Assembly (NCBI GenBank): GCA_016938875.1
Contig: JAFGTV010000040.1
Span: forward strand, 1-64,000
Length of the DNA stretch: 64,000 nt
Origin: Paracoccaceae bacterium
GTDB taxonomy: Bacteria; Pseudomonadota; Alphaproteobacteria; Rhodobacterales; Rhodobacteraceae
Direction of reading: 5' to 3'
The notes beneath the pieces are model-generated. The model searched no databases. It was not told the origin of the DNA and saw only the letters and a program-made list of their open reading frames with translations. The position numbers and the translations under genes were made by a program. Shown here piece after piece: positions 16,329-25,467 of this stretch (within the stretch, counting starts at the first letter, position 1; each line of letters begins with the position of its first letter).

Positions 16329-17786
16329 ATGACCGTGACCGCACAGCCCAAGGCCAGCCATTTCATCAACGGCAGCTATATCGAGGACAAGGCGGGCACG
16401 CCAATCCCCGTGATCTATCCTGCCACGGGGGCGCAGATCGCAACCGTCCACGCCGCGACCCCGGCCATCATCGAGCAGGCCCTGCAAGGCGCGCGGGCCG
16501 CGCAGGCCGCCTGGGCGAAATGCAGCGGTACAGAGCGTGGCCGCGTGCTGCGCCGGGCCGCCGACATCATCCGTGCGCACAATCGCCAGATGAGCGAGCT
16601 GGAGACCCTGGATACCGGCAAACCGCTGCAAGAGACGCTGGTTGCCGATGCCAGCAGTGCCGCCGATGCGTTGGAATATTTCGGCGGGCTGGCGGGCAGT
16701 CTGACGGGGGATCACATCCCCTTGGGCCAGGATTGGGCCTATACGATCCGGGAACCCCTGGGCGTGTGCGTGGGTATCGGTGCCTGGAACTATCCCACCC
16801 AGATCGCCTGCTGGAAGGCCGCGCCGGCGCTGGCCTGTGGAAATTCCATGGTGTTCAAACCCTCGGAAACGACGCCGCTTTGCGCGCTTCGAGTCGCCGA
16901 AATCCTGATCGAGGCCGGCGCCCCCGCCGGATTGTTCAATGTCGTCCAGGGGGCGGGCGATGTCGGGGCGCAGCTGGTGACGGACCCGCGCGTGGCCAAG
17001 GTGTCGCTGACGGGATCGGTGCCGACCGGGCGCAAGGTCTATGCCGCCGCGGCCGCTGAAATGAAGCACGTCACGATGGAGTTGGGCGGCAAGTCCCCCC
17101 TGATCGTTTTCGAGGATGCCGATCTGGAGGACGCGATCGGCGGCGCGATCCTGGGCAATTTCTATTCCAGCGGGCAGGTCTGTTCGAACGGCACGCGGGT
17201 GTTCGTCCACAAGCGGTTGAAAGAGGCGTTCCTCGGCCGCCTGGCCGAGCGGCTGAAGGATGTGCGCATCGGCGATCCGCTGGACGAGACCACGAATTTC
17301 GGGCCGATGACCAGCGCCGCGCAGTTGGACATCGTCAAGGGATACATCGCCACCGGCCAACGCGAGGGGGCCCGGCTGGTGGCGGGTGGCCGGTACCCCG
17401 AAGGGCCGGGATTCTGGATCGAGCCGACGGTTTTTGCCGATGTGACCGATGACATGACCATCGCCCGCGAAGAGATATTTGGCGCGGTCATGTGTGTGCT
17501 GGATTTCGAAGAGGAGGACGACGTGATCGCGCGGGCCAATGCCACGCAATACGGTCTGTCAGCGGGTGTGTTCACCCGCGATCTGTCCCGCGCGCACCGG
17601 GTGATCGCGCGGCTGGAGGCTGGCACCTGCTTTATCAATTCCTACAACGACGCGCCGGTCGAGATGCCCTTTGGGGGCGTCAAGATGTCGGGCGTGGGCC
17701 GGGAAAACGCCACCGCCGCCATTCAGCACTATTCCCAGCTCAAGTCGGTTTACGTTCGCATGGGCCGGGTCGAGGCGCCGTTCTGA
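16329..17786 (+). CDS. betB: Betaine aldehyde dehydrogenase
   Basis: NAD(P)-dependent enzyme of 485 residues that oxidises betaine aldehyde to glycine betaine. The NAD-binding and catalytic motifs are GAWNYP, the SLTGSVPTG loop, the MELGGKSP Glu (about residue 252) and the [10 protein letters not shown] nucleophile Cys (about 285). The C-terminal [15 protein letters not shown] motif is typical. It starts at 16329, 28 bases after betI, and is followed directly by betA in the classical betIBA order. Confidence 0.92.
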   Translation: MTVTAQPKASHFINGSYIEDKAGTPIPVIYPATGAQIATVHAATPAIIEQALQGARAAQAAWAKCSGTERGRVLRRAADIIRAHNRQMSELETLDTGKPLQETLVADASSAADALEYFGGLAGSLTGDHIPLGQDWAYTIREPLGVCVGIGAWNYPTQIACWKAAPALACGNSMVFKPSETTPLCALRVAEILIEAGAPAGLFNVVQGAGDVGAQLVTDPRVAKVSLTGSVPTGRKVYAAAAAEMKHVTMELGGKSPLIVFEDADLEDAIGGAILGNFYSSGQVCSNGTRVFVHKRLKEAFLGRLAERLKDVRIGDPLDETTNFGPMTSAAQLDIVKGYIATGQREGARLVAGGRYPEGPGFWIEPTVFADVTDDMTIAREEIFGAVMCVLDFEEEDDVIARANATQYGLSAGVFTRDLSRAHRVIARLEAGTCFINSYNDAPVEMPFGGVKMSGVGRENATAAIQHYSQLKSVYVRMGRVEAPF

Positions 17787-17807
17787 ATGGCCGGCGGGAT
17801 CGGTGAC

Positions 17808-19466
17808 ATGGAGGCGGATTTCGTCATCGTCGGCGCAGGCTCTGCCGGATGCGCAATGGCTTATCGGCTGTCCGAGGCCGGGGCCAGCGTCCTGATCGTC
17901 GAGCATGGCGGCACCGACGCGGGGCCGTTGATCCAGATGCCTGCCGCGCTGAGCTATCCGATGAACATGGCCCGCTATGACTGGGGCTTTCGGACCGAAC
18001 CAGAGCCGCATCTGGGCGGACGGCGGCTGGCCTGTCCTCGGGGCAAGGTGATCGGCGGTTCCTCCAGCATCAACGGCATGGTTTATGTCCGGGGCCATGC
18101 GCGCGATTTCGATCACTGGGCGCAGGCTGGCGCGACAGGCTGGGCCTATGGCGACGTGCTGCCCTACTTCAAGCGTATGGAACACTGGCATTCGGGGGGG
18201 CATGGCGGCGCTGCGCAGTGGCGCGGCAAAACCGGGCCGTTGCATGTCACCCGCGGACCGCGGGCCAATCCCCTGTTTCATGCCTTTGTCGAGGCCGGTC
18301 GGCAGGCTGGCTATGAAGGGACCGACGACTACAACGGGGCCAAGCAGGAAGGTTTTGGCCCGATGGAACAGACGGTCTGGCGCGGCCGGCGCTGGTCGGC
18401 GGCCAATGCCTATCTGAAACCTGCCCTGAAACGGGAAAACTGCACTCTCGTGCGCGCTCTTGCCCGCCGGGTTGTGTTTCAGGGCAAACGCGCCATCGGC
18501 ATCGAGGTCGAACGCGGCGGCGAGGTGCTGAGCATCCGCGCGCGGCGCGAGGTGATCCTTGCCGCCTCGACGATCAATTCGCCCAAGCTGTTGATGCTGT
18601 CAGGCATCGGCCCGGCCGCGCATCTGGCCGAACATGGCATCCCGGTGCTGGTTGATCGGCCCGGCGTGGGGCAGAACCTGCAAGACCACCTGGAGGTTTA
18701 TATCCAGATGGCGGCAAGCCAGCCGATCACGCTTTTCAAACACTGGAACCTCTTGAGCAAGGCGTTGATCGGTGCGCAGTGGCTGTTCAGCCGCACCGGT
18801 CTTGGCGCCTCGAACCAGTTTGAAAGTGCGGCCTTCATTCGATCCCGCGCCGGGGTGGATTACCCCGACATCCAGTATCACTTTCTGCCCATCGCGGTGC
18901 GCTATGATGGCAAGGCCGCAGCGGAGGGGCATGGCTTCCAGGCCCATGTCGGACCGATGCGCAGCCCCTCGCGCGGGGCGGTCAGCCTGCGCAGCGGTGA
19001 TCCGCGCGCGGCGCCCTCGATCTTGTTCAACTACATGTCGACGGCGCAGGACTGGACCGATTTCCGAACCTGCATCCGGCTGACGCGCGAGATCTTTTCC
19101 CAAGATGCCTTTGCGCCCTTTGTCAGTCACGAAATCCAGCCCGGCGCACAGGCGCAAAGCGATGACGACCTGGACGCGTTCATCCGCGCCCATGCCGAAA
19201 GCGCCTATCACCCCTGTGGAACCTGCCGCATGGGGCAGGCAGATGACGCCATGGCGGTGGTTGACAGCGAAACCCGTGTCATTGGTGTGCAGGGCCTGCG
19301 TGTGGCCGACAGTTCGATCTTTCCGCGCATCCCCAACGGCAACCTGAACGCGCCGTCCATCATGGTCGGTGAAAAGGCCAGCGATCATATCCTGGGGCGT
19401 GACCCGCTGCCCCGCGACGAGGCCGCCGCGTGGATCCACCCCGATTGGCAGACCCGACAACGCTGA
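17808..19466 (+). CDS. betA: Choline dehydrogenase (GMC flavoprotein)
   Basis: 552-residue FAD enzyme oxidising choline to betaine aldehyde. The FAD-binding motif is [19 protein letters not shown] at the N-terminus. [21 protein letters not shown] is the first GMC signature, [14 protein letters not shown] the second, and [11 protein letters not shown] contains the active-site His near residue 467. The start at 17808 fits known BetA N-termini; an ATG at 17787 directly after the betB stop would add seven residues. It is the third gene of betIBA. Confidence 0.92.
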   Translation: MEADFVIVGAGSAGCAMAYRLSEAGASVLIVEHGGTDAGPLIQMPAALSYPMNMARYDWGFRTEPEPHLGGRRLACPRGKVIGGSSSINGMVYVRGHARDFDHWAQAGATGWAYGDVLPYFKRMEHWHSGGHGGAAQWRGKTGPLHVTRGPRANPLFHAFVEAGRQAGYEGTDDYNGAKQEGFGPMEQTVWRGRRWSAANAYLKPALKRENCTLVRALARRVVFQGKRAIGIEVERGGEVLSIRARREVILAASTINSPKLLMLSGIGPAAHLAEHGIPVLVDRPGVGQNLQDHLEVYIQMAASQPITLFKHWNLLSKALIGAQWLFSRTGLGASNQFESAAFIRSRAGVDYPDIQYHFLPIAVRYDGKAAAEGHGFQAHVGPMRSPSRGAVSLRSGDPRAAPSILFNYMSTAQDWTDFRTCIRLTREIFSQDAFAPFVSHEIQPGAQAQSDDDLDAFIRAHAESAYHPCGTCRMGQADDAMAVVDSETRVIGVQGLRVADSSIFPRIPNGNLNAPSIMVGEKASDHILGRDPLPRDEAAAWIHPDWQTRQR

Positions 19467-19605
19467 CGGCGTGCCGTCGCGCACCGCGCCATGGCCGACC
19501 CGGTGCGACGGGCCGGGACCGCGGGGACGGGCCAGCGCCCTCTTTTCGCTGGTAGCCGGTCTGTCCGACCCATTATGTTGCGTCGAAAATCAAGGAGTTT
19601 GCGCA

Positions 19606-20733
19606 ATGCCCGGCCTGTGTCCCGATGTAGATCCCGACGGTCTGAGCGAATTTTCGGTCGTCTTCACCGATCGCTCGCTGAACCATATGTCGGCCAAGTT
19701 CCAGGGTGTGATGCGCGACATCTCGGCGATGCTGCGCGAGGTGTACCATGCCGATTCCGTCGCCTTGGTGCCGGGCGGCGGAACCTTTGCGATGGAGGCC
19801 GTTGCCCGGCAGTTCGCCACCGGGCGCCACGCGCTGATCGTGCGCAACGGCTGGTTCTCGTATCGCTGGACCCAGATCCTGGAGGTCGGCGAGCTGGCGG
19901 CTGACACCACTGTCGTGATGGCACGGCCCGCCGGAAACGATCCAAAGGCGCGCTATGCCCCGCCGCCCATAGAGGATGTCGTCGCACGTATCCGCGAGGC
20001 GCAGCCCGACGTGGTCTTTGCGCCGCATGTAGAGACCTCGTCGGGCCTGATCCTGCCCGACGCCTATATCCGGCAAATGGCAGAGGCCGCGCATGAGGTG
20101 GGTGCGTTGATGGTGCTCGATTGCATCGCTTCGGGGTGCGTCTGGGTCGACATGGCGCAAACCGGGGTCGATGTGCTGATCTCGGCCCCTCAAAAGGGCT
20201 GGTCGGCCTCGCCCTCGGCCGGCATGGTGATGCTGTCGGCGCGCGCGAGTGAACGGCTTGCGGATACCGACTCGAATTCCTTTGCGGTGGACCTGAAGAA
20301 GTGGCGCGCGATCATGGCGGCCTATGAGCAGGGCGGACACGCCTACCACGCGACGATGCCCACCGATGCGCTGGTGGGGTTGCGTGACGCGATGGCCCAG
20401 ACCAAGGCCCTTGGGTTCGAGGCCATGAAAGACGCGCAATGGCGGCTTGGGGATGCGGTGCGCGCGCTGCTGGCCGAAAAGGGCGTGGTGTCGGTTGCCG
20501 CACCAGGGTTCGGCGCGCCCGGCGTCGTTGTGGCCTATACCGACGATCCCGACATCCAGAATGGCCGCAAATTTGTTGCCGAGGGCATGCAGATTGCCGC
20601 CGGTGTGCCCCTGCAGGTGGGGGAGGGGGCCGATTTCCGCACCTTCCGCCTGGGTCTTTTCGGGTTGGACAAGCTGACCGATGTCGAGGCGACGCTGGAG
20701 CGATTGCGCGCGGTGGTGGACCGGGTGCTGTGA
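19606..20733 (+). CDS. Class V aminotransferase (alanine-glyoxylate aminotransferase family)
   Basis: 375-residue PLP enzyme. PGGGTFAMEAVARQF forms the phosphate-binding region. VLDCIASGCVWVDM holds the Asp that contacts the PLP nitrogen, and SAPQKGWSASPSAG supplies the likely Schiff-base Lys. The start at 19606 has AAGGAG (19592-19597) eight bases upstream. The order after betA is unusual for a pure choline operon. It may transaminate glyoxylate, serine or a similar product of betaine/glycine breakdown, but the substrate is unknown. A GC-rich hairpin follows. Confidence 0.82.
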   Translation: MPGLCPDVDPDGLSEFSVVFTDRSLNHMSAKFQGVMRDISAMLREVYHADSVALVPGGGTFAMEAVARQFATGRHALIVRNGWFSYRWTQILEVGELAADTTVVMARPAGNDPKARYAPPPIEDVVARIREAQPDVVFAPHVETSSGLILPDAYIRQMAEAAHEVGALMVLDCIASGCVWVDMAQTGVDVLISAPQKGWSASPSAGMVMLSARASERLADTDSNSFAVDLKKWRAIMAAYEQGGHAYHATMPTDALVGLRDAMAQTKALGFEAMKDAQWRLGDAVRALLAEKGVVSVAAPGFGAPGVVVAYTDDPDIQNGRKFVAEGMQIAAGVPLQVGEGADFRTFRLGLFGLDKLTDVEATLERLRAVVDRVL

Positions 20734-20753
20734 GCGGCCGGGGGACATTGAGG

Positions 20754-20795
20754 CCCCCGGGCCGGTGATGCGGTAACCCGCCCCCGGCCCGGGGG
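20754..20795. terminator. GC-rich hairpin between convergent genes
   Basis: CCCCCGGGCCGG (20754-20765) and CCGGCCCGGGGG (20784-20795) form a 12-bp stem between the aminotransferase stop and the stop of the convergent lhgO. There is no T run, but the position supports a bidirectional terminator. Confidence 0.55.
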
Positions 20796-20904
20796 CGGCG
20801 GCAGTGTGGGGGTGCGGCTGGCCGTCCTGAAACGGGGCGCATGCGCTGGGCTGGTGCAGGTTGGCTGGCGTGTGATGGCCCCGGTGCCCTGGGTGCCCTG
20901 GCCC

Positions 20905-22110
20905 TTACCCCCCCAGCAACCGCTCGACGATATGTGCCGCGATCGGCAGGGCCGATGTCGCCGCCGGAGAGGGCGCATTGCAGACATGCAGGGTGTGCCG
21001 TGTGTCGGTGAACAGAAAGTCGTCGATCATTCTGCCATCGGACGCCACCGCCTGCGCACGCACCCCGGCCTTGTAGGGCACAAGGTCGGCCAGGCTGATC
21101 TGGTCGCAGTATTTGTGCACCTTTTGCAGGTAAAGCCGGCGAAAGGTCGAGGCCGTCAGCTCGTTCATGGCGGGGCCGAAATTTCGTGCAACCACGCGCC
21201 AGAACCCCGGATAAGACAGGCTCTCGGCTAGGTCGGTCAGGCTGATGTCAGTTTTGCGATAGCCTTCTCGCTTCATCGCCAGAACCGCGTTCGGCCCGAC
21301 CGTAAAGCCGCCGTTCATCTTGCGCGTCAGGTGCACGCCCAGGAACGGGCGCTCGGGGTCGGGCACCGGATAGATCAGATGGCGCACAAGGTCGGCGGGC
21401 TGATTGCGGATCGCGAAATACTCGCCACGAAAAGGGATGATGCGAAAGTCGATTTCCGCGCCAAAACAGCGGGCCAGGCGATCGGCCATCAGGCCCCCGC
21501 AAAACACCGCCTTTCCGGCGGAAAGCGTCTCTTGTCCGATGTTCAGGGTGATGCCGGCCTCGGTTTCCGTGCCACCGGTCACTTCGGCCCCAAGCCGCAG
21601 CGCGCCGCCTCGGTCGATGAAAAGCTCGGCCATGCGGGCGGCGACCAGGCCATAGTCGACGATCCCGGTCGAGGGGGACAGCAGGGCCGCAGTCGCCTTG
21701 ATCGCGGGTTCCAGCGCGCGCGCCTCGGCCCCGGACAGGCGGTCGATCTCGATCCCGTTGGCCCGCGCGCGGGTTTCCAGCGCCTCCATGCGGGTGATCT
21801 CGTCGGTGTCGGTGGCCACGATCAGCTTGCCGCAGATGCTGTAAGGGATGCCATGTTCGTCGCAAAAGCCGCGCGTGGCCGACACACCTTGGCGACTGAA
21901 CTGCGCCTTTAGACTGCCGGGGGCATAATAGACCCCGGCATGGATCACGCCGCTGTTACGTCCCGACTGGTGCTGGGCAACGGCTGTTTCCTTTTCCAAA
22001 AGGGTGATCCGGGACCGGGGGTGCAGCTCTTGCAGCCGCAGTGCCGTGGCCAGGCCGACGATCCCGCCGCCAACGACCGCAAAGTCAACACTGGTAAGGT
22101 CATCGTGCAT
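20905..22110 (-). CDS. lhgO: L-2-hydroxyglutarate oxidase
   Basis: 401-residue FAD enzyme that oxidises L-2-hydroxyglutarate to 2-oxoglutarate, passing electrons to quinone in characterised homologues. The FAD motif is VVGGGIVGLATALRL at residues ~12-26. Family-specific blocks include HQSGRNSGVIHAGVYYAPGSLKA, KLIVATD, FRGEYFA and VCNAPSPAATSALPI. Length matches the family. It is transcribed alone, divergent from the VPLPA-CTERM gene. Confidence 0.9.
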   Translation of the reverse strand: MHDDLTSVDFAVVGGGIVGLATALRLQELHPRSRITLLEKETAVAQHQSGRNSGVIHAGVYYAPGSLKAQFSRQGVSATRGFCDEHGIPYSICGKLIVATDTDEITRMEALETRARANGIEIDRLSGAEARALEPAIKATAALLSPSTGIVDYGLVAARMAELFIDRGGALRLGAEVTGGTETEAGITLNIGQETLSAGKAVFCGGLMADRLARCFGAEIDFRIIPFRGEYFAIRNQPADLVRHLIYPVPDPERPFLGVHLTRKMNGGFTVGPNAVLAMKREGYRKTDISLTDLAESLSYPGFWRVVARNFGPAMNELTASTFRRLYLQKVHKYCDQISLADLVPYKAGVRAQAVASDGRMIDDFLFTDTRHTLHVCNAPSPAATSALPIAAHIVERLLGG

Positions 22111-22280
22111 CCTCGGGTGCCCCTATGTGTTTTCGAACTGGCCACAAAGTGCCCCCAGTTGGGAAACAATTATTCCACCTTGCTGCCACAATCCGAACAA
22201 AATTCACGTTTGCTTTACCCTATCTCTATGGTAGAAAGAATACGGGAAGAAATGTCCATTTTAAGCTAGGGGGCTTGATT

Positions 22281-22898
22281 ATGAACTATAAGATTGGTCT
22301 GGCATCAGTTGCCATCGCATGCGCCGCCGTGACGGCGGATGCGTCTTCGTATCCGACATTCACGATCGACACCTCCGCGTCGTCGATCAGCGTCTCTCAG
22401 GGGTCGGGCTGCACCTTTTTCTCGTGTGCATCCCTGACCGGCTCGTTCGGCACTGGCGCAACCAACTTTGCCTGGACGCCCACGTCGCCGACCGACTCGA
22501 TCGACGTTGCCAATTTCTTCGATTGGAAGGTTTCGGGCTCTGGCTTTGAAACCTACACCGTGGATGTCACGCTGGCATTCTCGTCGCCCGACGCGTCCAG
22601 CACCACCGGCAGCGGCGGTGGCTACTACGCCACGTTGTTCGGCGTCGTGTCCAAGGGCAGCCTGATCTGGGATGATGTCCCGTCGCTGACCTTTGCCCAA
22701 GGGTCTACGCTGGATATCGAATTCGACGATATCAAGTTCGCCGCTGGCCTGGGTAACCGCATCTCGTCCGGCGCCTCGTTCGCTGGCAACACGGTCATCG
22801 CGCCGGTTCCGCTGCCGGCATCGGTGCCGCTGCTCGGTGCGGGCCTGTTGGGCCTCTGGGCCGTTGGGCGCCGCAAGAAGGCCGCCGTCGCCGCCTGA
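22281..22898 (+). CDS. VPLPA-CTERM sorted surface protein
   Basis: 205-residue exported protein. It has an N-terminal signal peptide (about residues 1-21) and a Ser/Thr-rich mature body predicted to be beta-rich. It ends with VPLPASVPLLGAGLLGLWAVGRRKKA: a V-P-L-P-A motif, a membrane helix and a basic tail. This is the VPLPA-CTERM sorting signal of Rhodobacterales, recognised by exosortase D-type enzymes. The ATG at 22281 follows TAGGGGG; a longer upstream frame has no signal-peptide character. A strong terminator follows. It is the likely substrate or partner of the surface polysaccharide system. Confidence 0.88.
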   Translation: MNYKIGLASVAIACAAVTADASSYPTFTIDTSASSISVSQGSGCTFFSCASLTGSFGTGATNFAWTPTSPTDSIDVANFFDWKVSGSGFETYTVDVTLAFSSPDASSTTGSGGGYYATLFGVVSKGSLIWDDVPSLTFAQGSTLDIEFDDIKFAAGLGNRISSGASFAGNTVIAPVPLPASVPLLGAGLLGLWAVGRRKKAAVAA

Positions 22899-22928
22899 GC
22901 GGCGCACACGCCCACGTGTTGAAAAGCT

Positions 22929-22957
22929 AAGCCCCCCGGAAACGGGGGGCTTTCTTC
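22929..22957 (+). terminator. Rho-independent terminator of the VPLPA-CTERM gene
   Basis: AAGCCCCCC and GGGGGGCTT form a 9-bp stem with a six-base loop, followed by a T-rich stretch (TTTCTTCGTTTT). It lies 30 bases after the stop, so the gene is probably monocistronic. Confidence 0.85.
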
Positions 22958-23379
22958 GTTTTGGGTCAGTGCCGCTGGAACGCTGGCCGAACAGTCGTCC
23001 GGTTGCCTGCCCTATCGGTCTGGGTCGCGCGCGCCATGGGCCTGCCGGCCGGGCATTGGGCAGACTGCTGCCGGGGAAATCCGCCGGCGGTTCCAGGCCA
23101 TCCGGCAAGGCTCCGCCGATTCCGTGTTGCGGCAAAGAACCGGCTGTGCGGCACCGACCACTCCAGACTGGTTAGGGTGTTCTGAGGCCGTCACGCGGCA
23201 CGCGGTTTTTTCAGGGCCGTTGTGAAATATCCGCAAAATTCGACGCTCTGCCTCGTCGTGGTGCAGGTTTGGTCCAATTTTGGCCACAAAAAATGCGGAC
23301 AATAAACGTAGGAGTTGTTGTGGGTGATAAAATATCGCCAGAAGGTTGCAACAACGGCCCCGAGCACTGGAGAATGCGT
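22958..23379. other. Intergenic region without a clear gene
   Basis: No supported coding sequence. The first half is GC-rich. The part from about 23220 to 23340 is AT-rich and probably contains the promoter of the small membrane protein at 23380. An in-frame extension of that gene back to 23269 has no family support. Confidence 0.4.
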
Positions 23380-23574
23380 ATGCTGATCGCCGCTTTGGCA
23401 TTGGGTACTGTCGCCGCAACCACGACCGGGTGCACCGCCCTGGTTATCGGGTTCTCTTTTCTTCAGGCGCTGCTGCTGTACACGCTGACGGGATGTGTGG
23501 TGACGCTGGGATTTGCCGCGCTGTCCCTGCTGGACTGCCCCATCCGGTCGGAGTCCCGCCGAGACGATCAGTAA
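23380..23574 (+). CDS. Small two-helix membrane protein of unknown function
   Basis: 64 residues. It has two hydrophobic segments: the first (MLIAALALGTVAATTTGCTA) could be a signal peptide or, given Thr-Gly-Cys, a lipobox-like region; the second spans LLYTLTGCVVTLGFAALSLL. It ends in a charged tail. GGAGA (23369-23373) supports the ATG at 23380 (alternative 23374). No family is recognised. It lies between the VPLPA-CTERM gene and the GMC oxidoreductase operon, so a link to the cell surface is possible but inferred. Confidence 0.5.
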   Translation: MLIAALALGTVAATTTGCTALVIGFSFLQALLLYTLTGCVVTLGFAALSLLDCPIRSESRRDDQ

Positions 23575-23850
23575 GGCGGGGCGGCGGACCTCATCCTTTC
23601 CCGACAGAGCGACAGCACGACAGGCTGCACAGACCTGTGCCTTTCGATCCTCGTCGTGTTCGAAACCTCTCGGCATATGCCCGGGGGCCTCGTCCACCTT
23701 CGGGCGGCTGCCTGTTTCCCGCAGCAAAACGGTGCGTGTCGTTTAACTCTCTTAACAAATTTTCCAAAAACAATTAAGATCAATGGATAATCCCGAATAA
23801 TGACCGTACGGCACGAGCTTTGATCGCGTGACTTGGGAAGGGGTATCCAG
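23575..23850. other. Intergenic promoter region of the GMC/FrhB/ligase operon
   Basis: No gene is seen. Bases 23740-23800 are markedly AT-rich (TTTAACTCTCTTAACAAATTTT and following), in strong contrast to the surrounding DNA, and most likely hold the promoter of the downstream six-gene operon. Confidence 0.45.
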
Positions 23851-24024
23851 ATGGCTCGGCATTCTTCTGAGTGGGAACCTGAACATCCACATGCCGAGCG
23901 TCGCGGGACCGGGCGCCGGGACGTGCTGAAGGGTTTGGGTGTGTTGCCTTTCGTGGTGCAGTTTTGGCCCGGTGACGACGTCGAGGACCACGCGGGCTGG
24001 ATCTTGCGCAGGGGCGATGGCTGA
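23851..24024 (+). CDS. 57-residue protein with a Tat-like motif, coupled to the GMC oxidoreductase
   Basis: Short protein with a charged N-terminus followed by TGRRDVLKGLGVLPFVVQFWPG. This matches the twin-arginine pattern (R-R-x-x-L-K) and a short hydrophobic stretch as in small subunits of sugar dehydrogenases such as gluconate 2-dehydrogenase. AAGGGG lies seven bases before the ATG. Its stop and the next start overlap as TGATG, so translation is coupled to the GMC oxidoreductase. The globular domain normally following such a signal is absent. It could be an escort, a membrane tether or a shortened small subunit. Confidence 0.6.
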   Translation: MARHSSEWEPEHPHAERRGTGRRDVLKGLGVLPFVVQFWPGDDVEDHAGWILRRGDG

Positions 24025-25454
24025 TGTTTGTCGATGCCCGGACATTCAACGACGATCACGTCGAACGTGCCGATGTCTGCATTTTCGGGTCCGGTCCGGC
24101 GGGCATGACCCTTGCCTATGAGCTGTCCAATTCCGGGTCCCGCGTGCTGCTGATCGAGGCGGGCGCGCTCAGCTATGAGGGGTGGTCGCAAGACCTCTAC
24201 AAAGGCGATGTGGTCGGTGACACCTATTACGATCTGTCCGAGGCGCGCCTGCGCATGTTCGGCGGCACGTCCAACCACTGGGGCGGGCGGTGTCTGCCGC
24301 TGGATGCACATGATTTCGAGGCCCACCCGGATTTCCCGCAAACCGGCTGGCCGATCTCGCGCGATGACCTGATGCCCTATCTGCAAGCGGCCTGTGACAT
24401 CGTCGAGATCCCCAACGATTTCAGCGAGACGCTGTATTCCCCTTCGGTGCGCAAGACGACGGTCCATTACAGCCCGCCGGTCAGGTTCGGCGACAAATAC
24501 ATGGATCATTGCGAAACGTCGCAGATGCTGCGCGTCTGCCTGGAAACCGCCCTGACGGATCTGGTTCCAGAGGGGGGGGCGATCAAATCCGCACGGGTCA
24601 AGACCCAGGGCGGATCCTCTTGGCGGGTCGAGGCGACAAATTTCGTCCTTTGCCTCGGCGGTATCGAGAATTCCCGCATCCTGTTGTGGATGGACGCGTC
24701 CCACAACCATGCGCTTGACGGCAACCGTGATGTGATTGGCCGCTATTGGATGGAACACCCGTTCGCCAACCTGGCGGACGTGATCATCGACACCCCCGGC
24801 GATGGATTTTTTGCCGACGGCGAGGCGACATTCGCCCTGACGCGCGAGGCGCAATACGCGGCCGGCATCCTGAATGCCGGGCTGCAACTGACCGAGGACT
24901 CCTATGGCGAGGGCACCAAGGCGCTGATCGCCGATCTGATGTGCGCGGCCCCCGCGCTTGGCGAACGGTTGATGCGCGCCTATGGCAAAGAGTTGGTTTG
25001 CGGTGCGCGCCTGCAAAGCCACTGGGAACAGGCCCCGGTGCGGCAAAACCGTGTCAGGCTGGGCCAGAACCGGGACGCACTTGGAATTCCCACGGTCGAG
25101 TTGCACTGGCGCCGCAGCGAAACGGATCGAAGAACGGCCACCCAGAGCGCCAGGATTTTCGCCAAGGACATTGCCCAGAAAGATCTCGGCCGGGCCCGTC
25201 TGATGCAATGGATTCGCAAGGATGCCCCGATTCCCGATCAGGGTATGATGGCAGGCTGGCACCACATCGGCGGAACCCGAATGAGCGACAGCCCCTCTGA
25301 TGGGGTCGTCGACAGAAACCTGAAGGTGCATGGGCTGGACAATCTTTATATCGGGGGATCGTCGGTCTTTCCCTCGGGGGGCTATGCGAACCCGACCCTG
25401 ACGATCGTACAGTTGTCGCTGCGCCTGTCGGCGCATCTGGCCGAATTGATGTAA
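24024..25454 (+). CDS. GMC-family FAD oxidoreductase (EPS locus)
   Basis: 476 residues. The FAD motif is ADVCIFGSGPAGMTLAYEL at about 16-34. FGGTSNHWGGRCLPLD is the second FAD contact. The C-terminal GMC domain has GWHHIGGTRMS with the probable catalytic His and NLYIGGSSVFPSGGYANPTLTIV. It has no signal peptide of its own. It is translationally coupled to the upstream Tat-motif mini-protein and lies 13 bases before the FrhB-like gene. It resembles sugar or alcohol dehydrogenases rather than BetA. A role in oxidising a glycan residue or precursor is inferred from position. Confidence 0.82.
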   Translation: MFVDARTFNDDHVERADVCIFGSGPAGMTLAYELSNSGSRVLLIEAGALSYEGWSQDLYKGDVVGDTYYDLSEARLRMFGGTSNHWGGRCLPLDAHDFEAHPDFPQTGWPISRDDLMPYLQAACDIVEIPNDFSETLYSPSVRKTTVHYSPPVRFGDKYMDHCETSQMLRVCLETALTDLVPEGGAIKSARVKTQGGSSWRVEATNFVLCLGGIENSRILLWMDASHNHALDGNRDVIGRYWMEHPFANLADVIIDTPGDGFFADGEATFALTREAQYAAGILNAGLQLTEDSYGEGTKALIADLMCAAPALGERLMRAYGKELVCGARLQSHWEQAPVRQNRVRLGQNRDALGIPTVELHWRRSETDRRTATQSARIFAKDIAQKDLGRARLMQWIRKDAPIPDQGMMAGWHHIGGTRMSDSPSDGVVDRNLKVHGLDNLYIGGSSVFPSGGYANPTLTIVQLSLRLSAHLAELM

Positions 25455-25467
25455 GCCGCTGGAAAAC

